From CAWDVK01 sp963805715 (GTDB lineage: Bacteria > Actinomycetota > Actinomycetes > Streptosporangiales > Streptosporangiaceae): a stretch of 64,000 bases of DNA. The notes under the pieces are model-generated. The model saw only the letters and a list, made by a program, of their open reading frames with translations. It made no database searches and was not told where the DNA came from. Both the position numbers and the translations under genes were made by a program. This document shows positions 8,221 to 16,726 of the stretch, one piece after another. Location of the stretch: assembly GCA_963805715.1 (NCBI GenBank), contig CAWDVK010000009.1, positions 868,001 through 932,000 on the forward strand, read 5' to 3'. Numbering within the stretch: position 1 is the stretch's first letter; each line of letters opens with the position of its first letter.

Positions 8221-8248
8221 GTCACGCTGCCGCGCCGGACAAGATCAC
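8221..8248 (-). repeat. Right copy of the 28-bp inverted repeat
   Basis: Reverse complement of 5550-5577 with two mismatches. No target-site duplication is visible outside the two copies. Apart from this repeat I see nothing else in the 278 bases between the ArsR-type gene and the hydrolase stop. Confidence 0.6.
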
Positions 8249-8307
8249 ATGCTGCTGCTGTAGGTGCTGGGTCGCCGGCGGAGGCGATCACCGGCCCCGG
8301 CCGCGGC

Positions 8308-9861
8308 TCAGGACAGCGTCTCGTCCAGCCAGTCGAACACGACCTGATTGCGGGTCTGCGGCGCCATCGGCGCGTCGTGGTACTCGGCGCCCTGGGCCAC
8401 CGTGAAGGTATGCAGCTCGCGGGGGATATCCCCGAGCAGGCGGAACACCGCCTCGGCCTGGCCGCCCACGAACTCGTCCAGCTCGTAGCTCGTCACCAGG
8501 GCCGGCGAGGTCACCAGCCCGGCCGTCGCCTCGCAGTTGACCCGCATGATCGTCTGGCCCAGGTCATAGAGATCGGTGAACACCCGGCCCGCCCGGCCGG
8601 CCGCCAGGTAGGGCTTGCCGAACAGCTCGCTGCGCTTGGCTAAGGTGAACCGGTCCACGGGCGTCAGGCCCGGCACCACGTCGGTGTTCCAGATGTGGTT
8701 GAGCTCCGCCTTCGAGTAACCGTGGTCGAACAGCTGCCGGATCCCGGTCGGGTACGCGAGCCACGCGTCCAGCACGCCAGGGTCGGCGACGACGGCGGCG
8801 AGCCGGTGCTCGAACGCCGCCGCGCGGATCACCGACTCCCCGCACAGGCTCCATCCGGTGATCGCGATCCGGCCGGGGTCCACGTAGGGCAGGCCGCTCA
8901 GCCAGTCGACGATCGGGCTGACGACATGCTCCCAGTCCGCGCGGAAGAAGACCTCCCGCTCGAACAGCACGGATCCCTGCCCCGGGCCCTCGAAGATCAG
9001 GGCGTTGTAGCCGCGCTCCAGCGCGGCCGCGCCGCCGAACGCGTACAGGTCCACGTTCTGCGCGTCGCTCCCGTTGTTCAGGATGACGGTCGGCCGGGCG
9101 ACAGCAGAGTGATCGGGCCGCAGCAGGTAACCGGGCAGCCAGCTGCGCCCGTACGGGATGCGCACGGGAACGAACGGCGGGTCGAACAGCTGGGCCGCGC
9201 GGTTCCAGTTGCGCTGCATCCGGGCGTACACTGCGGCCTCCTGCGCGCGGTGGCTCGTGCCGAGGACGAAGAACAGGCACGCGTCGTAGTAGCTCGCCGC
9301 GCGCAGGTAGGCGCTGCGCGCGCTGGCGCTGCGGCCGGCCGCGAGCTCGCTGTCGGCCAGGCTGGCGACCCGCCGCGCCAGGCCGGCGAAGCAGTCGAAG
9401 TAGGCCTGGTAGGACGCGCCCCGGGCGTTGATGTCGTTGACCGCGGTGACGACCTCGCCGACCTCCGACACGCCGTACCCGGCACTGCCGAGCGTGAACA
9501 GCGTCTCGAAGTTCAGGTCGGGCTGGGCGAACAGCTCGAACGCCGGAGGCTTCGCGGCTACCTGGCTGGCCGGCACGCGCGCACCGGCCGCCGCGCGCGC
9601 ACTAGCCGCCGCCACTCCCCCGGCCGCCAGCGTGGCCGCCGCGCCGCCGCCCAGCGCGCCGGCCCGCAGCAGCGCGCGCCTGCTGACCCGGCCGCCCGAG
9701 GGCCGGCCACCATCGCGGGCCCCGCCGGTCCCGGCCGAGCCCGATCCCGCTGCGGCCGGGCGGTACTGCCCGCCTTTTCCGGCGGCACTGCCCGCTTCCT
9801 GCTCCGTGATCCCGGACAACGCGCCCCCCGTGGTAACTAGTGGTAATCGATAACCACGCAT
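8308..9861 (-). CDS. Tat-exported alpha/beta hydrolase of the pseudooxynicotine hydrolase/FrsA-like type
   Basis: The 517-residue protein carries a Tat-like signal about 60 residues in (SRRALLRAGALGGGAAATLA). A helical domain follows, then an alpha/beta hydrolase core with oxyanion region VILNNGSDAQN and nucleophile elbow GWSLCGES. The canonical G-x-S-x-G has Cys in its last position, with the Gly one residue later. HDAPMA near the end may hold the catalytic His. ATG 9861 has no ribosome-binding site, and a TTG at 9819 after GGGGGG is an alternative. Related enzymes cleave C-C bonds of 1,3-diketone-like compounds. The substrate here is unknown. Confidence 0.72.
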   Translation of the reverse strand: MRGYRLPLVTTGGALSGITEQEAGSAAGKGGQYRPAAAGSGSAGTGGARDGGRPSGGRVSRRALLRAGALGGGAAATLAAGGVAAASARAAAGARVPASQVAAKPPAFELFAQPDLNFETLFTLGSAGYGVSEVGEVVTAVNDINARGASYQAYFDCFAGLARRVASLADSELAAGRSASARSAYLRAASYYDACLFFVLGTSHRAQEAAVYARMQRNWNRAAQLFDPPFVPVRIPYGRSWLPGYLLRPDHSAVARPTVILNNGSDAQNVDLYAFGGAAALERGYNALIFEGPGQGSVLFEREVFFRADWEHVVSPIVDWLSGLPYVDPGRIAITGWSLCGESVIRAAAFEHRLAAVVADPGVLDAWLAYPTGIRQLFDHGYSKAELNHIWNTDVVPGLTPVDRFTLAKRSELFGKPYLAAGRAGRVFTDLYDLGQTIMRVNCEATAGLVTSPALVTSYELDEFVGGQAEAVFRLLGDIPRELHTFTVAQGAEYHDAPMAPQTRNQVVFDWLDETLS

Positions 9862-9865
9862 AGTA
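9840..9865. promoter_or_regulatory. Near-perfect palindrome at the hydrolase promoter
   Basis: GTGGTAATCGATAACCAC (9840-9857) is an 18-bp dyad with one mismatch per arm, next to TACTAT on the minus strand (possible -10, 9858-9863). If the gene really starts at TTG 9819, the dyad is just downstream of the promoter, a repressor-like position. The adjoining ACGCATAGTA (9856-9865) recurs upstream of the multicopper oxidase gene. Confidence 0.45.
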
Positions 9866-9916
9866 ACCGGAGGAGGGCCGCCCGCGCCGTTACCGAGGCC
9901 GCCCGGCGCGGTCGGC

Positions 9917-10816
9917 TCACTGCGGCTGGGCGGGCAGCGAGTGCTCCCAGTCCGACAGCAGGGTGCGGATGCCGGTCACCAGGGCGATGGGCTGATCCAG
10001 CATGACGTGATGACCGGCCGCCGGGATCTCGATCTCCGGGGCGACGCGGCCGAGCCGGTCATACATGATCGCGCTCATCTGCGGCGACAGGATGCCGTGC
10101 TCAGCGCGGAACAGGGCCACCCGGCAGTCCAGCCGGGTCAGCCAGTGCGGCGTCAGGTGATGCCGCGCGAAGATGCGCGGATCGAACTTCCAGCTCCAGC
10201 CGCCCGGCACCGCGCGGATCGAGGTGGCGGCCACGTGCTCGCGGACGTAGGGCAGCGTGGGCTGATCGGGGATGGGGTGGAACCTGGCGATGGCGTCCTC
10301 CCTGGTGGCGTAGACCCGCAGCGGGCCGAAGGCCCGCTGCTCACGGGCTGCGCGTTCCTCGGGAGCGACGTCCCGTACCGGCGAGTCGATGACGACGGCC
10401 CCGGCCACGTTCGCCCCGTACAGGCTGGCCGTCCGCAGCGCGACGAAGCCGCCGAGGCTGTGCCCGATGACCGTGGGCGGTTCCGGGATTCCCGCGTGCA
10501 CGGCGACCGCCATGACCTCGCGGGCCCACTCCTCCAGGGTGTAGCTCTCGCGCCGGCCGCTGTCGCCGTGCCCGGACAGGTCGAGCGCCGCCACCCGGCG
10601 GTCGTGCGCCAGCAGCGGCGCGATGTGGTCCCACCAGCGGGCGTGCGCCGCGCCGCCGTGCACCAGCACGAGGCCGCCCTCGCCGGGCTCGCCCCAGGCC
10701 CGGTAGGCGATGGCGACGCCGTCGACGCTCAGCGTCGCGGTCTGGACGGGCGTGCCGATAGCCTCCGTGAACCAGGATGGCGAACCGGCCAGGCCGGCGG
10801 ACACAGCTGAGCTCAT
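9917..10816 (-). CDS. Alpha/beta-fold hydrolase
   Basis: The 299-residue protein has all the landmarks of the family: oxyanion motif LVLVHGGAAHARWWD, LDLSGHGDSG, nucleophile elbow GHSLGGF, and a late His in PAAGHHVMLDQP. The predicted catalytic triad is therefore complete. The start at ATG 10816 removes an unlikely 52-residue Arg/Ser-rich extension. It is a soluble esterase, epoxide or haloalkane hydrolase-type enzyme. Sequence alone does not fix the substrate. It stands 55 bases upstream of the exported hydrolase on the same strand. Confidence 0.85.
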   Translation of the reverse strand: MSSAVSAGLAGSPSWFTEAIGTPVQTATLSVDGVAIAYRAWGEPGEGGLVLVHGGAAHARWWDHIAPLLAHDRRVAALDLSGHGDSGRRESYTLEEWAREVMAVAVHAGIPEPPTVIGHSLGGFVALRTASLYGANVAGAVVIDSPVRDVAPEERAAREQRAFGPLRVYATREDAIARFHPIPDQPTLPYVREHVAATSIRAVPGGWSWKFDPRIFARHHLTPHWLTRLDCRVALFRAEHGILSPQMSAIMYDRLGRVAPEIEIPAAGHHVMLDQPIALVTGIRTLLSDWEHSLPAQPQ

Positions 10817-10934
10817 ACGCAGAAGCGAACCAGATGCGCGCCCCGGCCGGGCCAGCAGGCTGGCCGCGGCGCGCGGAAAGCGATGCGAGCGGGTGCTGGA
10901 TCGCGTCCTGGATCCGCGGGCCGGGAGAGAGCCA

Positions 10935-11309
10935 TCAGCCGGCCGGCCAGGAGCAGCCGGGCAGCAGGTCATCGACGGCGGCCTCGCGTTCCGGGGCGGG
11001 CAGGCCGGCCAGTTCGCGAACGTGCCGGTGCTGATCGTGGTTCAGCGCTAGCCCGCGGGCCAGCGCGTCGACGACCTGCGCTGACGCTGAGATGTCGCGG
11101 CCCTGCTCCAGCCAGGTGTACCAGGTGACGCCCACCCCGGACAGCTGGGCGACCTCTTCCCGCCGCAGGCCAGGGGTCCGGCGCCGGCCTGAAGCGCTGC
11201 CGTCGGGCAACCCGGCGTCGGCCGGCCTGAGCTGCGCCCGCCGGGCGCGCAGGAAGGCGGCCAGCTCGGCGCGCCGGTCCGGCCGCCCGCGCTGACGGTC
11301 ATCGCCCAC
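10935..11309 (-). CDS. Short XRE regulator, MmyB-like but lacking the ligand domain
   Basis: GTG 11309 follows AGAAGGGAGA. The 124-residue product has the HTH of MmyB-type regulators: RAELAAFLRARRAQLRP, TPGLRREEVAQLSGVGVTWYTWLEQG and ALARGLALNHDQHRHVREL. Family members usually continue for another 150 or so residues into a PAS-like ligand domain. Here the protein stops soon after LAGLPAPE, so it is truncated or a natural short form. It is divergent from the cupin gene. Confidence 0.75.
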   Translation of the reverse strand: MGDDRQRGRPDRRAELAAFLRARRAQLRPADAGLPDGSASGRRRTPGLRREEVAQLSGVGVTWYTWLEQGRDISASAQVVDALARGLALNHDQHRHVRELAGLPAPEREAAVDDLLPGCSWPAG

Positions 11310-11360
11310 GGCGATCTCCCTTCTGCGGGCGGGCGCTCGCTGGGTGGCAGGAACAGTGCC

Positions 11361-11396
11361 AGGATCGCTACCGGGATTATCGCTACCGTGGTAGCA
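11361..11396. promoter_or_regulatory. Repeats in the XRE/cupin divergent promoter
   Basis: ATCGCTACCG occurs twice (11364-11373 and 11380-11389). The second copy forms an inverted repeat, GCTACC-GT-GGTAGC (11382-11395). This is a plausible binding site for the divergently encoded XRE protein. Pattern evidence only. Confidence 0.45.
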
Positions 11397-11466
11397 GCCG
11401 TGAAACCTGGCTGCGGGCGACCGGCTGGAAGCCAGCAGCTCCCGCCGGACAGAAAGCGAGGGCAGA

Positions 11467-11982
11467 ATGACCAACGGACTGGTGCTGCCGCCGGGCGCGG
11501 GCCACAGGATCCAGAGCGCGGGCATGACGCTCAAGCTCGGTGCCCGCCAGTCGGAACGCTGGTCGCTGTTCGAGGCCGATGTCCCGCCGGGATTCGACGT
11601 CGGCGCGCACCTGCACGGCGAGGCCGAGGAAATCTTCTACATCCTGCATGGCGAGCTCGATCTGCTCGCGTTCGAGCCGCAGGTCAGGACCGCGGGCGAC
11701 TGGAGTTCCTGGGAATCGGACGCCGGCGACACGGTGGTCCGCGGCGGCCCCGGCAGCGTCATGTTCGTGCCGCCCGGCTGCCCGCACGCCTTCGCCAACC
11801 CCGGGCCCGCGCCAGCCCGGATGATCTTTCTCGTCGCTCCCTCCGGCCACGAGCGCTACCTCGAGGAGCTCGCCGGGCTGCTGGCCAGCGCCCAGCCGCC
11901 GGACCAGTCCGCCATCGCGCAGCTGCGGGCACGCCACGACATCCAGCAGCTCACCCCGATGGTGCCGGGCGGCCGCCGCTAA
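11467..11982 (+). CDS. Single-domain cupin protein
   Basis: The 171-residue protein has both cupin motifs. Motif 1 is GAHLHGEAEEIFYILHGELDL (His, His, Glu metal ligands). Motif 2 is PPGCPHAFANPGPAPAR (fourth His). This predicts a metal-binding beta barrel. Such small cupins include isomerases, dioxygenases and sensors, and the function here is not fixed. ATG 11467 is preceded by GAGGGCAG. Regulation by the neighbouring XRE protein is likely from the divergent layout. Confidence 0.8.
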   Translation: MTNGLVLPPGAGHRIQSAGMTLKLGARQSERWSLFEADVPPGFDVGAHLHGEAEEIFYILHGELDLLAFEPQVRTAGDWSSWESDAGDTVVRGGPGSVMFVPPGCPHAFANPGPAPARMIFLVAPSGHERYLEELAGLLASAQPPDQSAIAQLRARHDIQQLTPMVPGGRR

Positions 11983-12063
11983 GCCGGCGTGAATCCGGTG
12001 CCGGCGGGCCTGAGCCCGGCCGCCGGCCGCGCTGCCTGGGGTCCGGGCCGCCCAGACGGGCCG

Positions 12064-13023
12064 TCAGCTCGCCCCGCCGCGGCCGGGCAGGCTGTCGGCG
12101 AGCACCCGGATGTGCTCGGGCCCGACACCGCAGCAGCCGCCGATGAGCTGCGCTCCGTGGTCAGCCCAGGCAATCGCCTGCTGCAGGTACTCGCCAGGTG
12201 TCAGGCCGCTGAACACCCAGTTCGGCGGTTCCCAGCCGCCCGTCTCGGCGTAAACCCCGATCGGCCCGGCGAAGTGGCGGCGGATGACCTCGATCGCGTC
12301 CAGGCTCACCTCCGGCTTGGCATGCATCACGGTGACCGCGGCCAGCGCCGGGTGCAGGAGGTCGGTCAGCAGGTCCTCGAAGCTGTCACCGTCTCCCAGC
12401 TCGGGCAGGGTGCCGAGGGTGCCATCGTCAAGGCGGGCCGGGCTGATGCCCAGCCAGACGGGCAGGCCGGTCTCGGTGGCGGCCTGCACGGCGGCGCGGC
12501 CGTAGCCCTTGGCGTCGATCATCTCCAGGGCGATGAGGTCGACGCCCGCCTCCGCCAGGAGCCGGGCCTGCTCACGGAAATCGGCCAGGCACGGGAACCG
12601 GGGGTCCTCGGCGGCCGGACCGTCCAGCGGGCGGCCCAGGGCGGCGGGGTCCATATCGATCGGGCTGAAGGATGACATCGAGCCGGCCACGGCCACCGGG
12701 CGGATGGCTGCGGCCTCGCGGGCCCGCAATGCCGCACTGACGGCGCTGCGGTTCGCCTCGGCGACGCGGCTGCCGAGCCCGGCGGGTTCCAGGGCCGCGC
12801 GGCTGGCCGCGTAGGTGTTCGCGATGATCACCTCGGCTCCGGCCCTGATGTAGGCCTCGTGCACGTGCTGGACGAGGCCGGGCTGCTCCAGGTTCGCGCG
12901 GGCGCTCCACGCGACATCGTCCATCGCCGCGCCCTCGGCCTGCAGCTGGCTGCCCGTGCCGCCATCGATGACCACCAGCTTGCCATCGGCGATTCGCCCG
13001 AACACAGCCTCGGCCACGCCCAT
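12064..13023 (-). CDS. Homocysteine S-methyltransferase-family protein
   Basis: The 319-residue protein has the TIM-barrel start (VIDGGTGSQLQ) and the C-terminal zinc motif IGGCCGVGPEHIR. The upstream zinc Cys seen in MmuM (G-x-N-C) is replaced here by TVMHAKPE, with His at the ligand position. This occurs in a divergent branch of the family. ATG 13023 follows GGAGAGGGG. It may methylate homocysteine or act on another thiol or selenol. The methyl donor cannot be read from sequence. Confidence 0.78.
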   Translation of the reverse strand: MGVAEAVFGRIADGKLVVIDGGTGSQLQAEGAAMDDVAWSARANLEQPGLVQHVHEAYIRAGAEVIIANTYAASRAALEPAGLGSRVAEANRSAVSAALRAREAAAIRPVAVAGSMSSFSPIDMDPAALGRPLDGPAAEDPRFPCLADFREQARLLAEAGVDLIALEMIDAKGYGRAAVQAATETGLPVWLGISPARLDDGTLGTLPELGDGDSFEDLLTDLLHPALAAVTVMHAKPEVSLDAIEVIRRHFAGPIGVYAETGGWEPPNWVFSGLTPGEYLQQAIAWADHGAQLIGGCCGVGPEHIRVLADSLPGRGGAS

Positions 13024-13145
13024 CCCGACCCCTCTCCCGCGCCGGACATCCGGCAGAAACGACATGAGCCACCATTCTGCACTGCCCGCCAGGCTGGCGG
13101 CCGAGATAACCGGCCGACGCGGCCGCGCACTCGCCGATGACGGCC

Positions 13146-13159
13146 GGGCGCTAGCGCCC
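13146..13159. terminator. Palindrome over the stop codon of the GH3 gene
   Basis: GGGCGCTAGCGCCC is a perfect palindrome spanning the TAG stop. It could form a short hairpin ending the long minus-strand transcription unit. There is no T-run. Confidence 0.3.
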
Positions 13160-15427
13160 GCGCGGCGCGAGCAGCTCCCGCAGGGCGTCGTGGCCGATGC
13201 CGAGGCCGGGGAAAGCCGCGAGGGTGCTGACCGGGAAGTTGCCGATGACCTTCATCAGCTCCTGGTTGCCGAGGATGCCGTTCGGCCGCCCGTTCTCGTC
13301 GGTGCCCGCCACCGCGCGCAGCGCCGCCGCGCCATCGGGATCAGCCAGCCATTCCTGCAGGGTGGACATGCCGTCCAGAGCCGGGCGGACGGGCGGCGCG
13401 TCGACCTCGACGATCGCGGTGAGACGCAGGTCGCGGGACGACGAGCCGACCGCCAGCTCGAACTGGCCGGCCTCGAGCACCCAGCCGCCGTCGGCCACGG
13501 ACCAGAACGACAGGTCGCGGGCCTGCAGGCGGAAGACAACGGTCGTGGTCTCCCCCGGCCGCAGATCGACCTTGGTGAAGCCCTTCAGCTCGCGCACCGG
13601 CCGCGCCACCGAGGCGGCGAGGTCGCCGACGTACAGCTGGACGACCTCCTTGCCGGGCCGCTCGCCGGTGTTGGTCACCTGGCACGCCACCTCGACCGCG
13701 AGGGTGCCGGCCGCCTGCGAGCCGCTGACCTCGACGATCAGCCCGGCGTAGCCGAAGCTCGTATAGGACAGCCCGTGCCCGAACGGATAGCTGACCTGCT
13801 GGCGGAGCCGGTCATGGCCGCGGTAGCCGACGAAGATGCCCTCGCCGTAGCGGACGTGCCCCTGCTCGCCGGGGAAGTTCAGGAACGACGGGCTGTCCTC
13901 CAGCCGGACCGGCACCGTCTCAGCCAGGCGGCCGGACGGGCTGGCCGTGCCAAGCAGCAGGTCCGCCGCCGCGCCGCCGGCCGCCTGGCCGGACAGCCAG
14001 CATTCCAGCACCGCGCGGGCATGCTGCTCCCAGTCCGAGAGCTGCACGACCGAGCCGTTGGCCAGCACCGCCACGACCGCAGGGCTGGCGGCGGCCACGC
14101 GTGCCACCAGGGCCGTCTGGCTGTCCGGCAGCCGGATGTGAGCGCGATCGAAGCCCTCGGACTCATCGGCCGCGGGCAGGCCCAGGAACAGCACGACGGC
14201 CGTGGCCCGTCCGGCCAGCGCGACCGCCTCGTCGGCTAGCTCGGCGTCGCGGCCGGTCTCGCCGATGCCGTAACCGGCCGCGAACTCGACGCGCACCCCG
14301 TCCGGCACGGCGGCGCGCAGCTCGTCGAGCGCGGCATCGACCCGGGTCGGGCTGACCTGGGAACTGCCGGCCCCCTGGAATCGGGGCGTGCGGGCGAGCT
14401 CGCCGATCACCGCGATCGTGTCCCCGGCCGCCGGGCGCAGCGGCAGGATGGCGTCCTCGTTCTTCAGCAGCACGGCGCAGTCCCTGGCCACGGCGCGGGC
14501 CAGCTGGTGGTGCGCGTCCTGGTCGAATGTGCCGCCGCCCCGGCCGGCCGGGCGGGCCCGGTCGATCAGCTGGAGGACGCGGCCGGCCGCGGCCTCCAGC
14601 TGAGCCTCATCCAGCCGGGCATCGCGGACCGCGGCGACGATCGCCGCGTCGCTGACGCCCAGGTCAGGCGGCATTTCCAGGTCCAGCCCGGCGGCCAGCG
14701 CCGCGACCCGGTCATGCACAGCGCCCCAGTCGGAGACCACCAGGCCGCCGAAGCCCCATTCCTCCCGCAGCACGCTGGTGAGCAGCCACCGGTGCTGGGA
14801 CGCGTGGCAGCCGTTGACCTTGTTGTAGGAGCACATCACCGTCCACGGCTGAGCGCGGGTGACCACGTGCTCGAAACCGGCCAGGTAGATCTCGCGCAGC
14901 GTCCGCTCATCAACGTCCGCGCTGACCCGCAGCCGGTCGGTCTCCTGGTTGTTGACCGCGTAGTGCTTCAGGCTGGCGCCCGCGCCCTGGGCCTGCAGGC
15001 CGTCCACCCAGGCCGCGCCGAGGGCGCCGGAGATCAGCGGGTCCTCGGAGAAGTACTCGAAGTTGCGGCCGCACAGCGGCGAGCGCTTGATATTGACGCC
15101 CGGCCCGAGCACGACAGCCACGCCCTGCGCCCGCGCCTCCGCGCCGATGGCGGCGCCCACCTGCCGCGCCAGCGCCGGGTCCCACGAGGATCCGAGCGCG
15201 GCAGCGGTCGGGAAGCAGGTTGCCGGGACACTGCCGCCGATACCGGCGTGATCGCCCTCGGCGGCCTGCTTGCGCAGTCCGTGCGGGCCGTCGGAGACCA
15301 TGATCGCCGGAATCCCCAGCCGCTCCACCGGGCAGGTGTGCCAGAAGTCCGACCCCAGGCACAGCGCTGCCTTCTCCTCCAGCGTCAGCTCGGCCAGCAG
15401 GGCGGGCACCGTCGCGGGGCTTTCCAT
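13151..15427 (-). CDS. Glycoside hydrolase family 3 beta-glucosidase
   Basis: The 758-residue product has the full GH3 layout. The N-terminal TIM barrel has the nucleophile Asp in VVSDWGAVHDR, plus KHYAVNNQE. A second alpha/beta domain follows (VIGELARTPRFQGAGSSQVSP), then a fibronectin III-like C-domain (GERPGKEVVQLYVGD, LKGFTKVDLRPGET). There is no signal peptide, so it is probably cytosolic and acts on imported glucosides or glycoconjugates. The start is ambiguous, because a 20-bp duplication copies both ATG and ribosome-binding site (ATG 15448 is equally possible). It follows the NDMA-ADH gene on the same strand. Confidence 0.88.
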   Translation of the reverse strand: MESPATVPALLAELTLEEKAALCLGSDFWHTCPVERLGIPAIMVSDGPHGLRKQAAEGDHAGIGGSVPATCFPTAAALGSSWDPALARQVGAAIGAEARAQGVAVVLGPGVNIKRSPLCGRNFEYFSEDPLISGALGAAWVDGLQAQGAGASLKHYAVNNQETDRLRVSADVDERTLREIYLAGFEHVVTRAQPWTVMCSYNKVNGCHASQHRWLLTSVLREEWGFGGLVVSDWGAVHDRVAALAAGLDLEMPPDLGVSDAAIVAAVRDARLDEAQLEAAAGRVLQLIDRARPAGRGGGTFDQDAHHQLARAVARDCAVLLKNEDAILPLRPAAGDTIAVIGELARTPRFQGAGSSQVSPTRVDAALDELRAAVPDGVRVEFAAGYGIGETGRDAELADEAVALAGRATAVVLFLGLPAADESEGFDRAHIRLPDSQTALVARVAAASPAVVAVLANGSVVQLSDWEQHARAVLECWLSGQAAGGAAADLLLGTASPSGRLAETVPVRLEDSPSFLNFPGEQGHVRYGEGIFVGYRGHDRLRQQVSYPFGHGLSYTSFGYAGLIVEVSGSQAAGTLAVEVACQVTNTGERPGKEVVQLYVGDLAASVARPVRELKGFTKVDLRPGETTTVVFRLQARDLSFWSVADGGWVLEAGQFELAVGSSSRDLRLTAIVEVDAPPVRPALDGMSTLQEWLADPDGAAALRAVAGTDENGRPNGILGNQELMKVIGNFPVSTLAAFPGLGIGHDALRELLAPRGR

Positions 15428-15430
15428 CCG

Positions 15431-15470
15431 GCTCTCCGTTCCTGCCATCGGCTCTCCGTTCCTGCCATCC
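15431..15470. repeat. 20-bp tandem duplication of the GH3 start region
   Basis: Two exact adjacent copies of GCTCTCCGTTCCTGCCATCG (plus-strand reading) lie here, with weaker partial copies on both sides. On the coding strand each unit carries ATGGCAGGAACGGAGAG, that is, a start codon and a Shine-Dalgarno for the next unit. Confidence 0.9.
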
Positions 15471-15609
15471 GGGTCTCGGTTCCTGGCCTCGTCCTGCTGG
15501 CGCGGCCACGGTCGGCGCCCGCGGAGGGTCGGCGTCGGCGGCAGGCCCTCAGCTTTCCCCCGGCCATCCCGCCCGTGGCCGGCTGCGCCGGCCGGGCGGC
15601 GCGGCCCGG

Positions 15610-16726
15610 TCACGACCCGGCGTGCAGGATGACACCGCGGATGTTCTTGCCGTCTAGCAGGTCCTGGTAGCCCTCATTGACCTGGTCCAGGGTGTAGGTC
15701 GTGGTGATCAGCTCGTCCAGCTTCAGGTCGCCCGACCGGTACAGCTCCACCATCCGGGGGATGTCGTGGAACGGGTCGCCGGAGCCGAACAGGCTGCCCT
15801 GGATGCGCTTCTCGAACAGGGTCAGGATGGATCCGGGCAGCTCGATCGTGTTCTTGGTGGGGTCGGACAGCCCCGTGACCACCACCGTGCCGCCCTTGCG
15901 GATGGCGTGGAACGCGCTCGTGATCACCTCGGAGGTCACCACGCCCACCGTGACGATGGCCTTGTCGGCACCGACTCCCCTGGTCAGCTCGGTGATCAGC
16001 GCCTGGGCCTGCTCCGCGGTCTCGCAGCTGTGCGTCGCGCCGAACTGCTCGGCGGCGTCGCGCTTGTTGGCCAGCGGGTCGATCGCCACCACGTTGCGGG
16101 CGCCAGCCAGCGCCGCGCCCTGGACCGCGTTGATGCCGATGCCGCCGATGCCGTAGATCGCGATGGTGTCGCCGGGCTCGGTCGCGGCGGCGTGCACCGC
16201 GGAGCCGAAGCCGGTCGGCACCGCGCAGCCGATCAGCACGACCTTGTCCAGCGGCAGGTCATCATCGACCTTGATGGCCGAGTTCTCGGAGATGACGGCC
16301 CGCCCGGAGAACGTGCCGAGCATGCACATGCCGCCCACGTCCGCGCCGTTGTCGTGGAACCGGTAGGTGCCGTCCGGCAGCATGCCGTCCAGGATGGTCG
16401 CGCCCAGGTCGCACAGGTTCGACTGGCCGGTGGAGCACCACCGGCAGTGCCCGCAGACCGGCAGGAACGAGCAGATGACATGATCGCCGGGCTTCAGCCT
16501 GGTGACGCCCGGCCCGACCTCCTCGATGATCCCGGCGCCCTCATGCCCGCCCACGATCGGGAAGCGCGGCACGATATCGCCGTGCCGCAGGTGCTCGTCC
16601 GAATGACACAGGCCTGCGGCCACGAAGCGGATCAGCGCCTCGCCGGTCTTCGGCGGGTCGAGCTCGAAGCTCGGTGACATCGAAATCCTGGCCTGTTCCG
16701 CGGAGTACGGCGGCCCTGGTCTTCAT
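15610..16726 (-). pseudogene. NDMA-dependent (mycofactocin-type) zinc alcohol dehydrogenase, frameshifted near its start
   Basis: The first 20 codons from ATG 16726 (MKTRAAVLRGTGQDFDVTEL) are in one frame. The rest, ELDPPKTGEALIRFVAAG onward, is in another. Dropping one base of the AA pair at 16667-16668 restores a full-length 371-residue protein of the Rxyl_3153-like class. Catalytic zinc ligands (GLCHSDEH, GGHEGAG), the structural zinc site CGHCRWCSTGQSNLC and Rossmann motif GIGGIGINAVQGA are intact. These enzymes use tightly bound NAD and need mycofactocin as electron acceptor. The start overlaps the mftF stop (ATGA). Sequence error or true null are both possible. Confidence 0.8.

Noticed and set aside
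8081..8405. Small plus-strand open frame between the ArsR-type gene and the hydrolase
   Set aside because: Composition is Arg/Pro/Ala shadow-like, no ribosome-binding site, and it runs antisense into the hydrolase gene.
13151..15613. GH3 start at 15613 with a 62-residue Arg/Pro-rich N-terminal extension
   Set aside because: The extension is low-complexity, includes the 20-bp duplication, has no signal-peptide character, and good Shine-Dalgarno sequences precede the internal ATGs.
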